Assembly: GCF_000420085.1 (NCBI RefSeq)
Contig: NZ_ATUG01000001.1
Span: 2,069,223 to 2,133,222 of the forward strand
From: Desulfospira joergensenii DSM 10085
GTDB taxonomy: Bacteria > Desulfobacterota > Desulfobacteria > Desulfobacterales > Desulfobacteraceae
Length of the DNA stretch: 64,000 nucleotides
Reading direction: 5' to 3'
Shown here: positions 15,740 through 24,945 of the stretch, in pieces
Position numbering within the stretch: position 1 is the stretch's first letter
Layout: each line of letters begins with the position of its first letter
Notes under the pieces: generated by a model
Seen by the model: only the letters and a program-made list of their open reading frames with translations
What the model was told of the DNA's origin: nothing
Database searches by the model: none
Translations under genes and position numbers: made by a program

Positions 15740-17131
15740 TCACGAAATCAATATCTTCTTCAGATCTATCCCGTATTTTTTCATCCGGTTCCAGACGGTG
15801 ACCCGGTTGATGTTCAGCAGTTGAGCCGCCCGGGTCTGGTTTCCGTTTGTCTGCCTGAGGGCATCAATCAATTCTTTTTTTTCATCTGGAGACCGGTCCT
15901 GGCGCGGCAGGGAGAAGCTCCTTTCGGATTCTTTGGAACGGATAATATTTTTCGGCAGGTGAAGGGGCTGGATGATCGAATCGTCTGTGGTGACAAAGGC
16001 ATACTCCATGGCATTTTTCAATTCCCGGACATTTCCGGGCCAGGGGTATTTCATAAACAGGTCCATGGCATCATTGCTCACCCCGGTGACCCTTTTCTTG
16101 CCACTCTGGTTCAGGCTGTCCATGAAGGCGTTGACCAGCAAAGGGATATCTTCTTTTCTTTCCCGTAAGGGGGGAATCAGGATGGGGATGACGTTGATGC
16201 GGAAAAACAGATCCTGGCGGAACTCCTTTTTCCGGATCAACTCTTCCAGGTTCTTGTTTGTTGCCGTTATGATTCTCACATCCGCCCGGATGGGAGAGAT
16301 ATCCCCCACCCGCTCAAACCGGCCGGACTCCAGCACCCTGAGCAGTTTGGTCTGGAGGGACAGGGGCATGTCACCAATCTCATCCAGGAAAAAATCGCCC
16401 TTGTTGGCCGCCTCAAACCGGCCGATCCGGCTGTTGTATGCCCCGGTGAACGCCCCCTTGGCATGGCCGAACATCTCGCTTTCCAGGACAGAGGCATTCA
16501 GTGCGGCGCAGTTGAGCTGGATAAAGGGGCCCTCCTTTCTTGCACCGCAAAGATGGACGGCATTTGCCACCAGTTCCTTGCCTGTTCCGCTTTCCCCCAG
16601 GATAATGACCGGAGCACTTGAATCCGCGGTTTTCCGGACCATATCAAAGACAGATTCCATTTCCCTTGATTCCCCTACCATGCCGAAGAAATCACTCTCC
16701 AGGTGGCAGTGCCTGGACAGGATATGGACTTTTTCATCCAGGCGCTCGATCTCGGATATATCGGTAAGGGTTTCCACAACCCCCAGCACATTCTGATCTT
16801 CATCCTTTAATACGGATGCATTTTTCAGTACCGGAAGAAAACTGCCGTCCTTTCGCTTGAGCAGGCACCGGCATTTTTTCATGTCTTCCTGGCCCGGCTC
16901 AAACAGCTTGCACCAGACCGATTTGATTCCGGTGTCCAGGGTCTGTTCACAGGCATCACAGCCCAAAAGCTGGCAGGACATGCCGATGGCCTCTTTGGAG
17001 GAATATCCGGTCAGGGATACAAAGGCCTTGTTCACCATTAAGATGGTGCCTTCGGGCCCAATGAACATCAAGCCGTCATTGATGGTGTTGACGATCTTTT
17101 TCCAGAAAATATTGATCTCTCGCTCTTCCAT
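15740..17131 (-). CDS. Sigma-54-dependent activator with cysteine-rich PAS domain
   Basis: A 463-residue PAS-AAA+-HTH protein. The PAS domain (about 10-130) contains six cysteines (53, 58, 61, 74, 88, 90) that could bind metal or an iron-sulfur cluster, or act as thiol switches. The AAA+ domain has Walker A GESGTGKE (179-186), the sigma-54 contact loop GAFTGA (226-231) and a Walker B with DEIGD. The C-terminal Fis-type HTH reads NQTRAAQLLNINRVTVW. It is divergent from the cytochrome operon, and palindromic sites lie between the two, so it probably activates that operon and may control itself. There is no receiver domain, so it senses its signal directly. Confidence 0.92.
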   Translation of the reverse strand: MEEREINIFWKKIVNTINDGLMFIGPEGTILMVNKAFVSLTGYSSKEAIGMSCQLLGCDACEQTLDTGIKSVWCKLFEPGQEDMKKCRCLLKRKDGSFLPVLKNASVLKDEDQNVLGVVETLTDISEIERLDEKVHILSRHCHLESDFFGMVGESREMESVFDMVRKTADSSAPVIILGESGTGKELVANAVHLCGARKEGPFIQLNCAALNASVLESEMFGHAKGAFTGAYNSRIGRFEAANKGDFFLDEIGDMPLSLQTKLLRVLESGRFERVGDISPIRADVRIITATNKNLEELIRKKEFRQDLFFRINVIPILIPPLRERKEDIPLLVNAFMDSLNQSGKKRVTGVSNDAMDLFMKYPWPGNVRELKNAMEYAFVTTDDSIIQPLHLPKNIIRSKESERSFSLPRQDRSPDEKKELIDALRQTNGNQTRAAQLLNINRVTVWNRMKKYGIDLKKILIS

Positions 17132-17153
17132 GGTCTTTGCTCCGAGTCAATTG

Positions 17154-17198
17154 TTTAAACACATGTTTAAATATAGTTTAACTTAAACATATGTTTAA
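17154..17198. promoter_or_regulatory. Paired palindromic activator sites upstream of the cytochrome operon
   Basis: TTTAAACACATGTTTAAA (17154-17171) is a near-perfect palindrome, and TTAAACATATGTTTAA (17183-17198) a perfect one. Their centres are 28 bases apart. They lie just upstream of the activator start at 17131 and 100-140 bases upstream of the sigma-54 promoter at 17294. Position and symmetry fit binding by the divergently encoded activator. Confidence 0.75.
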
Positions 17199-17293
17199 AT
17201 ACAATGTAACAATCCTCTTGTCAATCTCTGCCTGCCATCCCAAAATCCTCTTTAAAACCGTACTCTTATAAATTTAAAAAATTCCATTTCCCG

Positions 17294-17309
17294 GGGCACG
17301 CCCATTGCA
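17294..17309 (+). promoter_or_regulatory. Sigma-54 promoter of the TusA-like/HybAB/cytochrome operon
   Basis: GGGCACGCCCATTGCA has GG and GC ten bases apart and differs from consensus only in the first base. Transcription would start near 17320, 24 bases before the start codon at 17344. The two TTAAAC palindromes lie at enhancer distance upstream. Confidence 0.8.
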
Positions 17310-17343
17310 ACTCCATCCATTTAAACCTTTTTTGGGAGGCAGA

Positions 17344-17586
17344 ATGACGGCAAAAATTGCATTGGACCTGCGGGGGGTCATTTTCCCCCTGGACCTTCTC
17401 AAGTGCAAAAGCCGCCTTCAATCCATGAAAGAAGGGGAGGTTCTTGATCTCATTTTGGGAGATGAAGATGTGGCCCGGGATTTGATCACCATTGTCCAGA
17501 GATCAAAGGACCGGATCATTTACAACCATAAAAAAACAAACCATATCTGCCTGGGCATTCAAAAGGGAAAACGGTCCGGGCAATAG
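17344..17586 (+). CDS. TusA-like protein lacking the active-site cysteine
   Basis: An 80-residue TusA-fold protein starting at the ATG after GGGAGGC; a longer reading from 17305 lacks a ribosome site. The TusA signature is recognisable as LDLRGVIFPLDLLKCK, but phenylalanine replaces the cysteine of the usual CPxP motif. A cysteine appears instead six positions later (LKCK). It therefore cannot carry persulfide at the normal place and may be a regulatory or scaffolding relative, or use the displaced cysteine. It is the first gene of the sigma-54 operon with the 13-haem cytochrome. Confidence 0.8.
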   Translation: MTAKIALDLRGVIFPLDLLKCKSRLQSMKEGEVLDLILGDEDVARDLITIVQRSKDRIIYNHKKTNHICLGIQKGKRSGQ

Positions 17587-17641
17587 AAATGAAACGGAAT
17601 GGAAAAATTTCACAAATATTTAACCTGAATTGGGAGGACCA

Positions 17642-18574
17642 ATGCAACTCAGTAGACGGAGTTTTTTTAAATTCATGGGTGCTGCCGGCGCATCTGCTGC
17701 GGCCCGGCCCTCAACTGCTCTGGCATGGGAGTCCAAGGCGCCCCCGGATCCATATGGGTGCCTTGTGGACCTGACCCGGTGTGTGGGCTGTAGAAAATGC
17801 GAAGAGGCCTGCGCAGGAGTCAACAAGCTGCCGCCGCCGGAAAGACCGGATTGCCAATGTACGATTTTTGAAAAAAAACGGAGGCCCGATGCCAAGGCCT
17901 ATACCGTGGTCAACCGGTATTTCACAGGAAAGATAGACGGCTTTCACAACCCCTCCCCCACCTTTGCCAAGGTCCAGTGCATGCACTGCCAGGACCCGGC
18001 CTGCGTATCCGCCTGCATTGTGGGGGCGCTGACCAAGGATGAAACCGGGGCGGTCCGGTACGATGTGAATAAATGCATCGGATGCCGGTACTGCATGGTG
18101 GCCTGTCCCTTTGAGATTCCGGCCTATGAGTACTTTGATCCCATTACCCCCAGGGTGATGAAATGCACCTTTTGTTACGAAAGGATATCCAAGGAGGGGG
18201 GCCTTCCCGGATGTGCCGCCATCTGCCCCACGGAAGCCCTGACCTTTGGCAAGCGAAAGACCCTGCTCAAGGTGGCAAAAAAAAGGCTCAAGGAAAACCC
18301 CGGCAGATATATCAACCATATATACGGAGAAACAGAGGTGGGCGGAACGTCCTGGATCTACCTTTCTGAAGTTCCCTTTGACAAGGTCAACCTTCCGGTC
18401 CTGCCGGATAAACCGTCTCCCAAGCTGTCGGAAACCATCCAGCATTCCCTGTTCAGCTATCTGTGGTCTCCCCTCGCCCTTTTCGGCGTCCTGGGCATAT
18501 TCATGTACGGATCGAACAAAAGCGCTGAAAAGAAAAAGGAAACCGCCAAGGAAAAAGGAGGTCCGGATGCATAA
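17642..18574 (+). CDS. Periplasmic four-cluster ferredoxin subunit (HybA/DsrO-like)
   Basis: A 310-residue iron-sulfur protein with a twin-arginine signal ([18 protein letters not shown]) and four cysteine groups: [37 protein letters not shown], and CTFCYER...CAAICP. A membrane anchor lies near the C-terminus ([17 protein letters not shown]). It should relay electrons between the quinone-reactive HybB-like subunit and the multihaem cytochrome on the periplasmic side. The ATG at 17642 follows GGGAGGACC; the gene overlaps the HybB-like gene by eight bases. Confidence 0.92.
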   Translation: MQLSRRSFFKFMGAAGASAAARPSTALAWESKAPPDPYGCLVDLTRCVGCRKCEEACAGVNKLPPPERPDCQCTIFEKKRRPDAKAYTVVNRYFTGKIDGFHNPSPTFAKVQCMHCQDPACVSACIVGALTKDETGAVRYDVNKCIGCRYCMVACPFEIPAYEYFDPITPRVMKCTFCYERISKEGGLPGCAAICPTEALTFGKRKTLLKVAKKRLKENPGRYINHIYGETEVGGTSWIYLSEVPFDKVNLPVLPDKPSPKLSETIQHSLFSYLWSPLALFGVLGIFMYGSNKSAEKKKETAKEKGGPDA

Positions 18575-19766
18575 ACCAAGTCCCCTGCGAAAAAAATTCT
18601 GGACCCCGGGCGTTCTGGTCATGCTGGTATTCATGATGGCCGGAGCCGCGGCCATTATTGCCCGGTTTACCGGAGGCATCGGTTACGTTACCAATTTGAC
18701 CAATGCCAGACCCTGGGGCCTCTGGGTCGGGGTGGACGTTGCCACGGGCGTGGCCCTGGCTGCCGGCGGATTTATCACTGCGGCCCTGGCCCATATCTTC
18801 GGCCGCCGTTTTTACGAACCCATTACCCGCCCTGCCCTGCTCACAGCCGTTCTGGGCTACACATTTGTGGTCCTGGGCCTTCTGGTGGACATCGGCCGGT
18901 CCTGGGCCATATGGAAACCCATGTTCAACTGGAATACCAATTCGGTCCTCTTTGAAGTGGCCATGTGCGTGATGGTATACCTGAACGTGCTCTACATTGA
19001 ATTTTTCCCCATCCTTGCCGAGCAGTTCAAGGGAAGAGTGAGTCTGCCGGGTCCCCTGGCCGGGCTCAACGGAATGGTGGAGGGGATCCTTGCCATTGGT
19101 GACGCCGTCCTGGACAAGATCATGTGGATCTTCATCATCCTGGGCGTGGTCCTGTCCTGCATGCACCAGTCCAGCCTGGGCTCTCTCATGCTGGTGGCCC
19201 CCACCAAGCTCCACCCCCTCTGGTATACCCCCATGCTCCCGCTCTTTTTCCTGACTTCGGCCTTTGCCGTGGGATACCCCATGGTGGTGTTTGAAACCAC
19301 CCTGGCCACCTCTTCCTTTAAACTCGATTCCGAGATGAACATCCTGGCCCCCCTGACCCGGATCACCATTTTTCTTCTGGGAATCTATATGCTGCTTAAA
19401 ATCAGCGATCTTTTTGTCCGGGGAACCTGGGTTTACCTGCTGGACGGAACCCACCAGACCAATTCATTTATCGTGGAAATGGGTTTGGGAGTGATCCTGC
19501 CCTGGTTCATGCTCCTCTTTGAAAAGGTGCGGACTTCCAGAAGAGGAATTTTCACGGCGGCCGCCCTTATCGTCGGCGGTGTGGTCCTGAATCGGATCAA
19601 CGTATTTATCGTCGGATATAAACCGCCCCTGAGCGACAACGGATATTTCCCGGCAATGGGTGAAATGCTGGTTACTTTCGGGCTCATCGCAACTTTAATG
19701 TTTATCTACAGGATCGCCGTAACCTATCTGCCGGTCCTTCAGGGATCCGAGGAGTTGTCTTCATGA
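18567..19766 (+). CDS. HybB/NrfD-like quinone-interacting membrane subunit
   Basis: A 399-residue polytopic membrane protein, about ten helices, of the NrfD/PsrC/HybB family. The family regions [21 protein letters not shown] and [12 protein letters not shown] are present. The ATG at 18567 follows AAAGGAGG; longer in-frame readings upstream are out of frame with the real HybA-like gene and were discarded. It exchanges electrons between the menaquinone pool and the HybA-like protein. It overlaps the cytochrome gene by four bases, so a three-subunit HybA-HybB-cytochrome complex is likely. Confidence 0.92.
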   Translation: MHKPSPLRKKFWTPGVLVMLVFMMAGAAAIIARFTGGIGYVTNLTNARPWGLWVGVDVATGVALAAGGFITAALAHIFGRRFYEPITRPALLTAVLGYTFVVLGLLVDIGRSWAIWKPMFNWNTNSVLFEVAMCVMVYLNVLYIEFFPILAEQFKGRVSLPGPLAGLNGMVEGILAIGDAVLDKIMWIFIILGVVLSCMHQSSLGSLMLVAPTKLHPLWYTPMLPLFFLTSAFAVGYPMVVFETTLATSSFKLDSEMNILAPLTRITIFLLGIYMLLKISDLFVRGTWVYLLDGTHQTNSFIVEMGLGVILPWFMLLFEKVRTSRRGIFTAAALIVGGVVLNRINVFIVGYKPPLSDNGYFPAMGEMLVTFGLIATLMFIYRIAVTYLPVLQGSEELSS

Positions 19767-21790
19767 TCAAAAAAATAATTTTCCTGGCCGGACTGGTTCT
19801 GTTTGGGGCATCGCCATGTCTGGGAGCCCGGGCCTGGAAGGCTCCGGACCAGGAAAAGGCCAGGGAAAGGGCCAAGGAGATCGTCCCCTTTATCAAAGAG
19901 TACAAGGATGACTGCCGGATCACCCGGAGAATCTGCCTCATGGATGCAGGCATCTCCCTGGATGACGCCACGGACAACTATTTTCTCCTGGACAGCCCCA
20001 TCATCAAAAAACGGGAAGACCATTACGAACCGGTAAGGTTTGCCCACAAACGGCATGCGGCACTGATCCAGGACTGTACCAAATGCCATCATTTCAGACC
20101 AAAAGATGAAAACGCCCTGGAAACCACCCGGTGTTCGGCCTGTCACCAGGATGCATTCAATCCGGACCACCCGGAGAGAATCGGTCTTAAGGCGGCCTAC
20201 CACCAGCAGTGTATGGAGTGCCACATAGAGGAAGCCAAAGGTCCGTCAGACTGCAAAGGGTGCCATTTGAAAAATGTTCCGGATCACAGGGAGCTGGTTA
20301 GACTGCCGGACAATGCCGATCCCTTCCAGGTAACCGCAGAGTGCCTGCGGTGCCACGAAACCCAGGGAGAGGATATGCTCAAGACGGCCCACTGGCTCTG
20401 GAGGGGCCCCTCCCCATATACCACGGGCCATAGAAAGGACATCCTCCACGGCAAGGGCACCACAGCCGTGAACAACTATTGCATCGCCTTGCCCAGCAAC
20501 GAACCCCGGTGCACAAGCTGTCACGCAGGATACGGATGGAAGGACAAAAACTTTGATTTCACGGACAAGACAAAAATTGACTGCCTGGTCTGTCACGACA
20601 CCACGGGCACTTACAAAAAAGACCCGCCCGGCGCCGGTATGCCCAAAAAAGAGGTTAACCTGAAAAAGGTGGCTGAAAATATCGGCCATTCCAGCCGGGC
20701 CACCTGCGGATCCTGTCACTTCAACGGCGGAGGCGGAGATGCCATCAAGCATGCGGACATGTCCCGCCAGCTGCTCCAGCCGGACAGGAGCTGTGACATT
20801 CACATGGGAGGATACGATTTCACCTGTACCGAGTGCCACAAAACCCGGAACCATAGGATCAAGGGCAGAAGCAGCTCCGTGCCCGCTGCGGAAGGAACGG
20901 TCTCCTGCCAGGGCTGCCATGGGGAAACCCCCCATTACTGCGGCAGCCTTCTGGACCACCATCTGAACGACCACGCCAAAACCCTGGACTGCAATGTCTG
21001 TCATTCCCCGGTGTTTGCCAAGTGCAAGCCCACCAAGACCTTCTGGGACTGGTCCAAGGCCGGAGATAAAAAACGGAAGGTCAAGAAAGACAAGTACGGC
21101 AAGCCCGACTACAATTGGAAAAAGGGAGAGTTCAAATGGGAAGAGTCGGCCCTGCCCGATTATCAATGGTATTCCGGCTTCATGAACCGGGTCCTCATGG
21201 GGGAAAAGGTGGATCTCAATGCCGATGTCATCAACCTGACCCGCCCGGTGGGCTCCATCAACGACCCCGGTTCCAAGATCACTCCCTTTAAGATCATGAA
21301 AGGAATCCAGGCCATTGATGCGGACCATGAGTATGTCCTGGTCCCCCATCTCTTTCCCCGCAACAAGGAAGACAAAACCGCATACTGGAAACACCTGGAC
21401 TGGGAAAAAGCCTTTGCTGACGGCATGGATGCCGCGGGTCTTGAGTACAGCGGTTCCTATAAGTGGAAGGAGACCTGGATGTACTGGCGGCTGGAACACG
21501 AGGTCATGCCGTCTGAGATGGCCCTGTCCTGTGTCCAATGCCATGAAAGTCTCAAGGGTGAACAGACCTGCAACAGATGTCACCAGGACAAACGGAATGT
21601 GGATTTCAAAAAAATCGCCCACAAGGGCACTGATTTTTCCTATATGAAATCCAAGGGAAGGGATGTGGGACACCTGATTGATAAAACCGATTATATCAAC
21701 TTTAAGGCCCTGGGTTACAAGGGAGATCCCATTATCCACGGCGGCCGGTTCAAAAAGCTGCCCATGGGATATGCCGGGCCCAGTGAATAA
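19763..21790 (+). CDS. 13-haem periplasmic cytochrome c, tetrahaem-type N-terminus fused to an octahaem tetrathionate reductase-like domain
   Basis: A 675-residue secreted cytochrome with a Sec signal peptide (to about residue 24). Thirteen CxxCH motifs are visible. Four lie in residues 105-168, spaced like a class III tetrahaem cytochrome. Nine follow from residue 194 (CLRCH) to about 620 (CNRCH), and their pattern, including NNYC...RCTSCHAGYGW and CLVCHD, matches the octahaem tetrathionate reductase family. Likely electron route: menaquinol, HybB-like, HybA-like, this cytochrome, then a sulfur or nitrogen oxyanion; the reverse direction is possible. The substrate is not determined by sequence. 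Confidence 0.88.
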   Translation: MIKKIIFLAGLVLFGASPCLGARAWKAPDQEKARERAKEIVPFIKEYKDDCRITRRICLMDAGISLDDATDNYFLLDSPIIKKREDHYEPVRFAHKRHAALIQDCTKCHHFRPKDENALETTRCSACHQDAFNPDHPERIGLKAAYHQQCMECHIEEAKGPSDCKGCHLKNVPDHRELVRLPDNADPFQVTAECLRCHETQGEDMLKTAHWLWRGPSPYTTGHRKDILHGKGTTAVNNYCIALPSNEPRCTSCHAGYGWKDKNFDFTDKTKIDCLVCHDTTGTYKKDPPGAGMPKKEVNLKKVAENIGHSSRATCGSCHFNGGGGDAIKHADMSRQLLQPDRSCDIHMGGYDFTCTECHKTRNHRIKGRSSSVPAAEGTVSCQGCHGETPHYCGSLLDHHLNDHAKTLDCNVCHSPVFAKCKPTKTFWDWSKAGDKKRKVKKDKYGKPDYNWKKGEFKWEESALPDYQWYSGFMNRVLMGEKVDLNADVINLTRPVGSINDPGSKITPFKIMKGIQAIDADHEYVLVPHLFPRNKEDKTAYWKHLDWEKAFADGMDAAGLEYSGSYKWKETWMYWRLEHEVMPSEMALSCVQCHESLKGEQTCNRCHQDKRNVDFKKIAHKGTDFSYMKSKGRDVGHLIDKTDYINFKALGYKGDPIIHGGRFKKLPMGYAGPSE

Positions 21791-21800
21791 TTACACCCCA

Positions 21801-21833
21801 GGCCCGGCCCCGGACCTTCCGGGATGCCGGGCC
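21801..21833 (+). other. Intercistronic hairpin between cytochrome and flavodoxin genes
   Basis: GGCCCGGC (21801-21808) pairs with GCCGGGCC (21826-21833), with an inner CCCGG/CCGGG stem and a two-base bulge. It is a very stable hairpin with no T-run after it. It probably protects or processes the mRNA between the long cytochrome message and the flavodoxin, or attenuates transcription. Confidence 0.55.
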
Positions 21834-21886
21834 ATTCCAATTGAGGATGTTTGTACCCATTTTAAAAATACGGAGGAGAACACCGA

Positions 21887-22363
21887 ATGAAGACTTTGAT
21901 CGTCTATTCCACCCAGAGCGGCAATACCCTGAAACTTGCCGAAACGATATTTGAGACCCTTGACGGGGAAAAGGATATGCTTCCCGTTGATCAGGCCCAG
22001 GAAACAGAAGGATATGACATGGTGGCCGTGGGTTTCTGGTTCATGGCCGGAAAGCCCGATCCCAAATCCCAGGAGTTCTTGTCCGGGCTGAAAAGCGGCA
22101 CCCGTCTCTTTTTATTTGCCACCCACGGGGCGGCCAGGGATTCCGACCATGTTAAAACCTGCATTCAGTATGCTGCCGGCCTGACAGACAATGCAGACAT
22201 TGCAGGTGTATTCACCTGCCAGGGAGAGGTCAATCCCAACGTCCTTGAAAAAGTGAGTCAAAAAGCCGAACCCCCGGCATGGCTCAAAGATGCATCGGAT
22301 GCCGTGGGCCACCCGGATGAAGCCGATCTCAGAGACCTTGCCGGGATGATCAAAAAACTCTGA
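21887..22363 (+). CDS. Flavodoxin-family protein
   Basis: A 158-residue single-domain flavodoxin. The FMN phosphate loop STQSGNTLKLAE is at residues 8-19 and the later flavin contacts ATHGAARDS around 83-91. It has an excellent GGAGG ribosome site. It is cytoplasmic, with no signal peptide, although the genes before it encode a periplasmic complex. It probably belongs to the same transcript, after a hairpin. A shortened copy of the same gene exists at 39080-39268. Its redox partner is unknown. Confidence 0.9.
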   Translation: MKTLIVYSTQSGNTLKLAETIFETLDGEKDMLPVDQAQETEGYDMVAVGFWFMAGKPDPKSQEFLSGLKSGTRLFLFATHGAARDSDHVKTCIQYAAGLTDNADIAGVFTCQGEVNPNVLEKVSQKAEPPAWLKDASDAVGHPDEADLRDLAGMIKKL

Positions 22364-22402
22364 AACCGATATTGCCGGTCCGGTTGCCAAACCTCACCCC
22401 TG

Positions 22403-24700
22403 TCACGCCGGGGTTTGATCATGGAAGGAAGTTTCCAGGGGCAGTCGGATGACGAAATTGGCCCCTTTTCCCGGCTGGGAGTAAACCGCCAGGGTGCCCC
22501 CATGGTTTTCGGTGATGATGAAATAGGAGATAGAGAGGCCCAAACCGGTTCCCAGGCCGATGGGCTTGGTGGTAAAAAAAGGTTCAAAGATCCGTTTGGC
22601 AGTCTCCTTGTCCATGCCCGGCCCATTGTCCTGGATTTCGATTCTCAACATTTGGGCAGCAGGTTCATGGCAGATCCGTATCACAAATTCAGGCGGATTT
22701 TTACCGGCCTGTTCAAACATGGCCTGGGCTCCGTTCTTCAGGATATTCAGCAGAACCTGCTGGATTTTGCCGGCCTCGCAGAGGATCTGGGGCAGGTCCC
22801 GGCCGTATTCTTTTTGAATGGTGATATTTTTAAAATCATAATGTTTTTTCAGGTCAAAATCCGTGGCCGCAAGGGTCAGCACATTTTCCATCAATTCCAC
22901 TGGATTATGGGTGGAAAAGGAAGAGTCCCCTTTTCTGGCAAAACTGAGCATATTTTCCACAATGGCGGCTATTCTGGCGCCTGAGGTTTTAATGGCCTCA
23001 AGTATCTTCGGGACTTGTCTGCGGGCCATGAAAGCGGCAATCGCTTCCATGGTGGTGCCGGATTCCAGGGCCGCCTCAATATTGACAGGCATGTCCGGCC
23101 GGGTCAGACGATTGGTCAGCACAGTGGCACTCTGGAGCATTCCGGCCAGGGGATTGTTGATTTCATGGGCCATGCCGGCGGCAAGCCCGCCGACAGACAT
23201 CATTTTTTCCGACTGGATCAGCATTTCCTGGGCTCTTTTTTGATCTGAGATGTCCCGGACAGTGGCCTGGACAAAATTTTTCCCCCCGATATTCATCCGG
23301 GACAGCAGCACACTGGCATCAAATTCCTGGCCGGTGGATTTACAATGGCGCCACTCAAAATAGCGAGCCTTGCTTTCCATGACCATATTCACCAGCTTGA
23401 CCGCTTTTTCAAAGGAGGGTTTCCCGTCCGGCTGAAACTCAGGGGAAATGTCTGCGGGATTCAACAGCAGGAAATCCTCCTTGGTATCGATGCAGAAAAG
23501 GGTTAAGGCGGCAGGGTTGCAGTCCAGGATCTCCAGATCCATATTGATCAGGAAGATGGCATCCATGGAAAGTTCAAACAAATTTCTGTACTTTTGCTCA
23601 CTTTCCCTGCGCCTGACAATATTACCCGCCAGGGTGACGACCAGGAGGATCAGCACGAGTATAAAGACGCAGGCAGACCAGATCAGCAGTTTGTGGCTCT
23701 GGTAAAAGGAGGGGGGCTGGTTGATGACAACCGCCTGGGCCGGGAGATCAGAGGATTTGAATCCATGGTGTCTCAAAGCCTGGTAATCCACCAGGATGGT
23801 GTTGGGGCTTTGTTCGTGGATGGCGGAAATCCGGCCGGTGTTTAACAGGTCAAGGCATTGTCTGGCAACGGTTCTGCCCTGATCCCGGGCATTGACCATG
23901 TTGCCGCCCACAACACCGGTGTTCAGGTAATGGTCCCACAACCCGTAAACCGGTGCCCGGGACCGGCTGGAGATGAGCCTGGCTCCCATCTGGTAGGAGT
24001 AAAAGGTCCCGTCGCTGTCCTGGTTAAAGGCAATCAGCAGGACAGCATCCTTTCTACCCAGGGTTTCCAGAAAGGGGAACAACTCCCGGCTGGAGAGGCG
24101 GTCCTTCCAGATCACCTCCTGCTGGAAGCCTGACAGGATCGGTTCGGTTTCTTTTTTGATCTCCCTTGCGGTTGCCGACATACCGGTGACAACAATCAAC
24201 CGCTCCAGGTCCGGCTGCAGGTGGAGGATCAGCCGGATGGTGCCGGCAGGGTCGGTCTTCTCCACTACACCGGTGACCCTAGGGCCCAGCTTCTCCAGCA
24301 TCTGGGGATGAAAATTGTTGATGCCGCAGAAAAATAAGGGCACATTTCCGAACAGGTCCCTGTGAACGCTCTGCATAAAGATCAGGGCGTTGTTGTCCGA
24401 GACGATAATGGCATCCGGAGGATCATGACTGTATTTTTCTTCCAGAAAACGATGGAAAATGGGGGCCATGACTTCCAGGGGCCGTCTTTTTGTGTCCAGG
24501 AATTCGGACATCACCTGGACATCCTGGCCCCTGGAGAATTCATCCCGGATGGCAGCGTCAACCCCGTCCGTCCAGATAAATCCCTTGTGGTAGGAATGAA
24601 TGACCAGAACCCGGGACAGATCTTCTGCCGCGGCACGGGAAAAAAATAGACTGCCTAGGAGAAGGGGGATGCACAAGGTTTGATATACTAGCTTTTTCAT
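22403..24700 (-). CDS. Membrane sensor histidine kinase with ABC-substrate-binding-type sensor domain and PAS
   Basis: About 765 residues from the ATG at 24700, which gives a proper signal peptide (MKKLVYQTLCIPLLLGS); an upstream start at 24724 is less likely. The periplasmic region (about 30-320) resembles the ABC_sub_bind (YtvO-like) domain. A membrane helix follows (about 330-355), then a PAS domain, the HisKA box GMAHEINNPLAG, and a HATPase with NGPGMDKETAKRIFEPFFTT and GTGLGLSISYF. No receiver is fused and no response regulator lies adjacent, so its partner is elsewhere. A 12-base palindrome ATTACTAGTAAT lies at 24723-24734, just upstream. Confidence 0.88.
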   Translation of the reverse strand: MKKLVYQTLCIPLLLGSLFFSRAAAEDLSRVLVIHSYHKGFIWTDGVDAAIRDEFSRGQDVQVMSEFLDTKRRPLEVMAPIFHRFLEEKYSHDPPDAIIVSDNNALIFMQSVHRDLFGNVPLFFCGINNFHPQMLEKLGPRVTGVVEKTDPAGTIRLILHLQPDLERLIVVTGMSATAREIKKETEPILSGFQQEVIWKDRLSSRELFPFLETLGRKDAVLLIAFNQDSDGTFYSYQMGARLISSRSRAPVYGLWDHYLNTGVVGGNMVNARDQGRTVARQCLDLLNTGRISAIHEQSPNTILVDYQALRHHGFKSSDLPAQAVVINQPPSFYQSHKLLIWSACVFILVLILLVVTLAGNIVRRRESEQKYRNLFELSMDAIFLINMDLEILDCNPAALTLFCIDTKEDFLLLNPADISPEFQPDGKPSFEKAVKLVNMVMESKARYFEWRHCKSTGQEFDASVLLSRMNIGGKNFVQATVRDISDQKRAQEMLIQSEKMMSVGGLAAGMAHEINNPLAGMLQSATVLTNRLTRPDMPVNIEAALESGTTMEAIAAFMARRQVPKILEAIKTSGARIAAIVENMLSFARKGDSSFSTHNPVELMENVLTLAATDFDLKKHYDFKNITIQKEYGRDLPQILCEAGKIQQVLLNILKNGAQAMFEQAGKNPPEFVIRICHEPAAQMLRIEIQDNGPGMDKETAKRIFEPFFTTKPIGLGTGLGLSISYFIITENHGGTLAVYSQPGKGANFVIRLPLETSFHDQTPA

Positions 24701-24945
24701 TGACAGATTTTTCCCTTTGGGCATTACTAGTAATAATACAATTGTCTGTTTACCATAAAGATATATATGATATCCGGCTGCCAGAGCAATTAAAAATTAC
24801 TATCTTCCAGAAAATGAAAGGACAAACTCCCTATCATTCAATTGAAAGAATTGATGGATGAATCTTCCCCATCCTTTTGCGGTCCTGATAATCTTGATTC
24901 AAAAGGATTATAGACAGATCGCCATTCTGAAATCAATTTTACTGG

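Noticed and set aside
18246-18566. N-terminal extension of the HybB-like protein
   Set aside because: It is an out-of-frame reading of the HybA-like gene; the ATG at 18567 with AAAGGAGG gives the normal family start.
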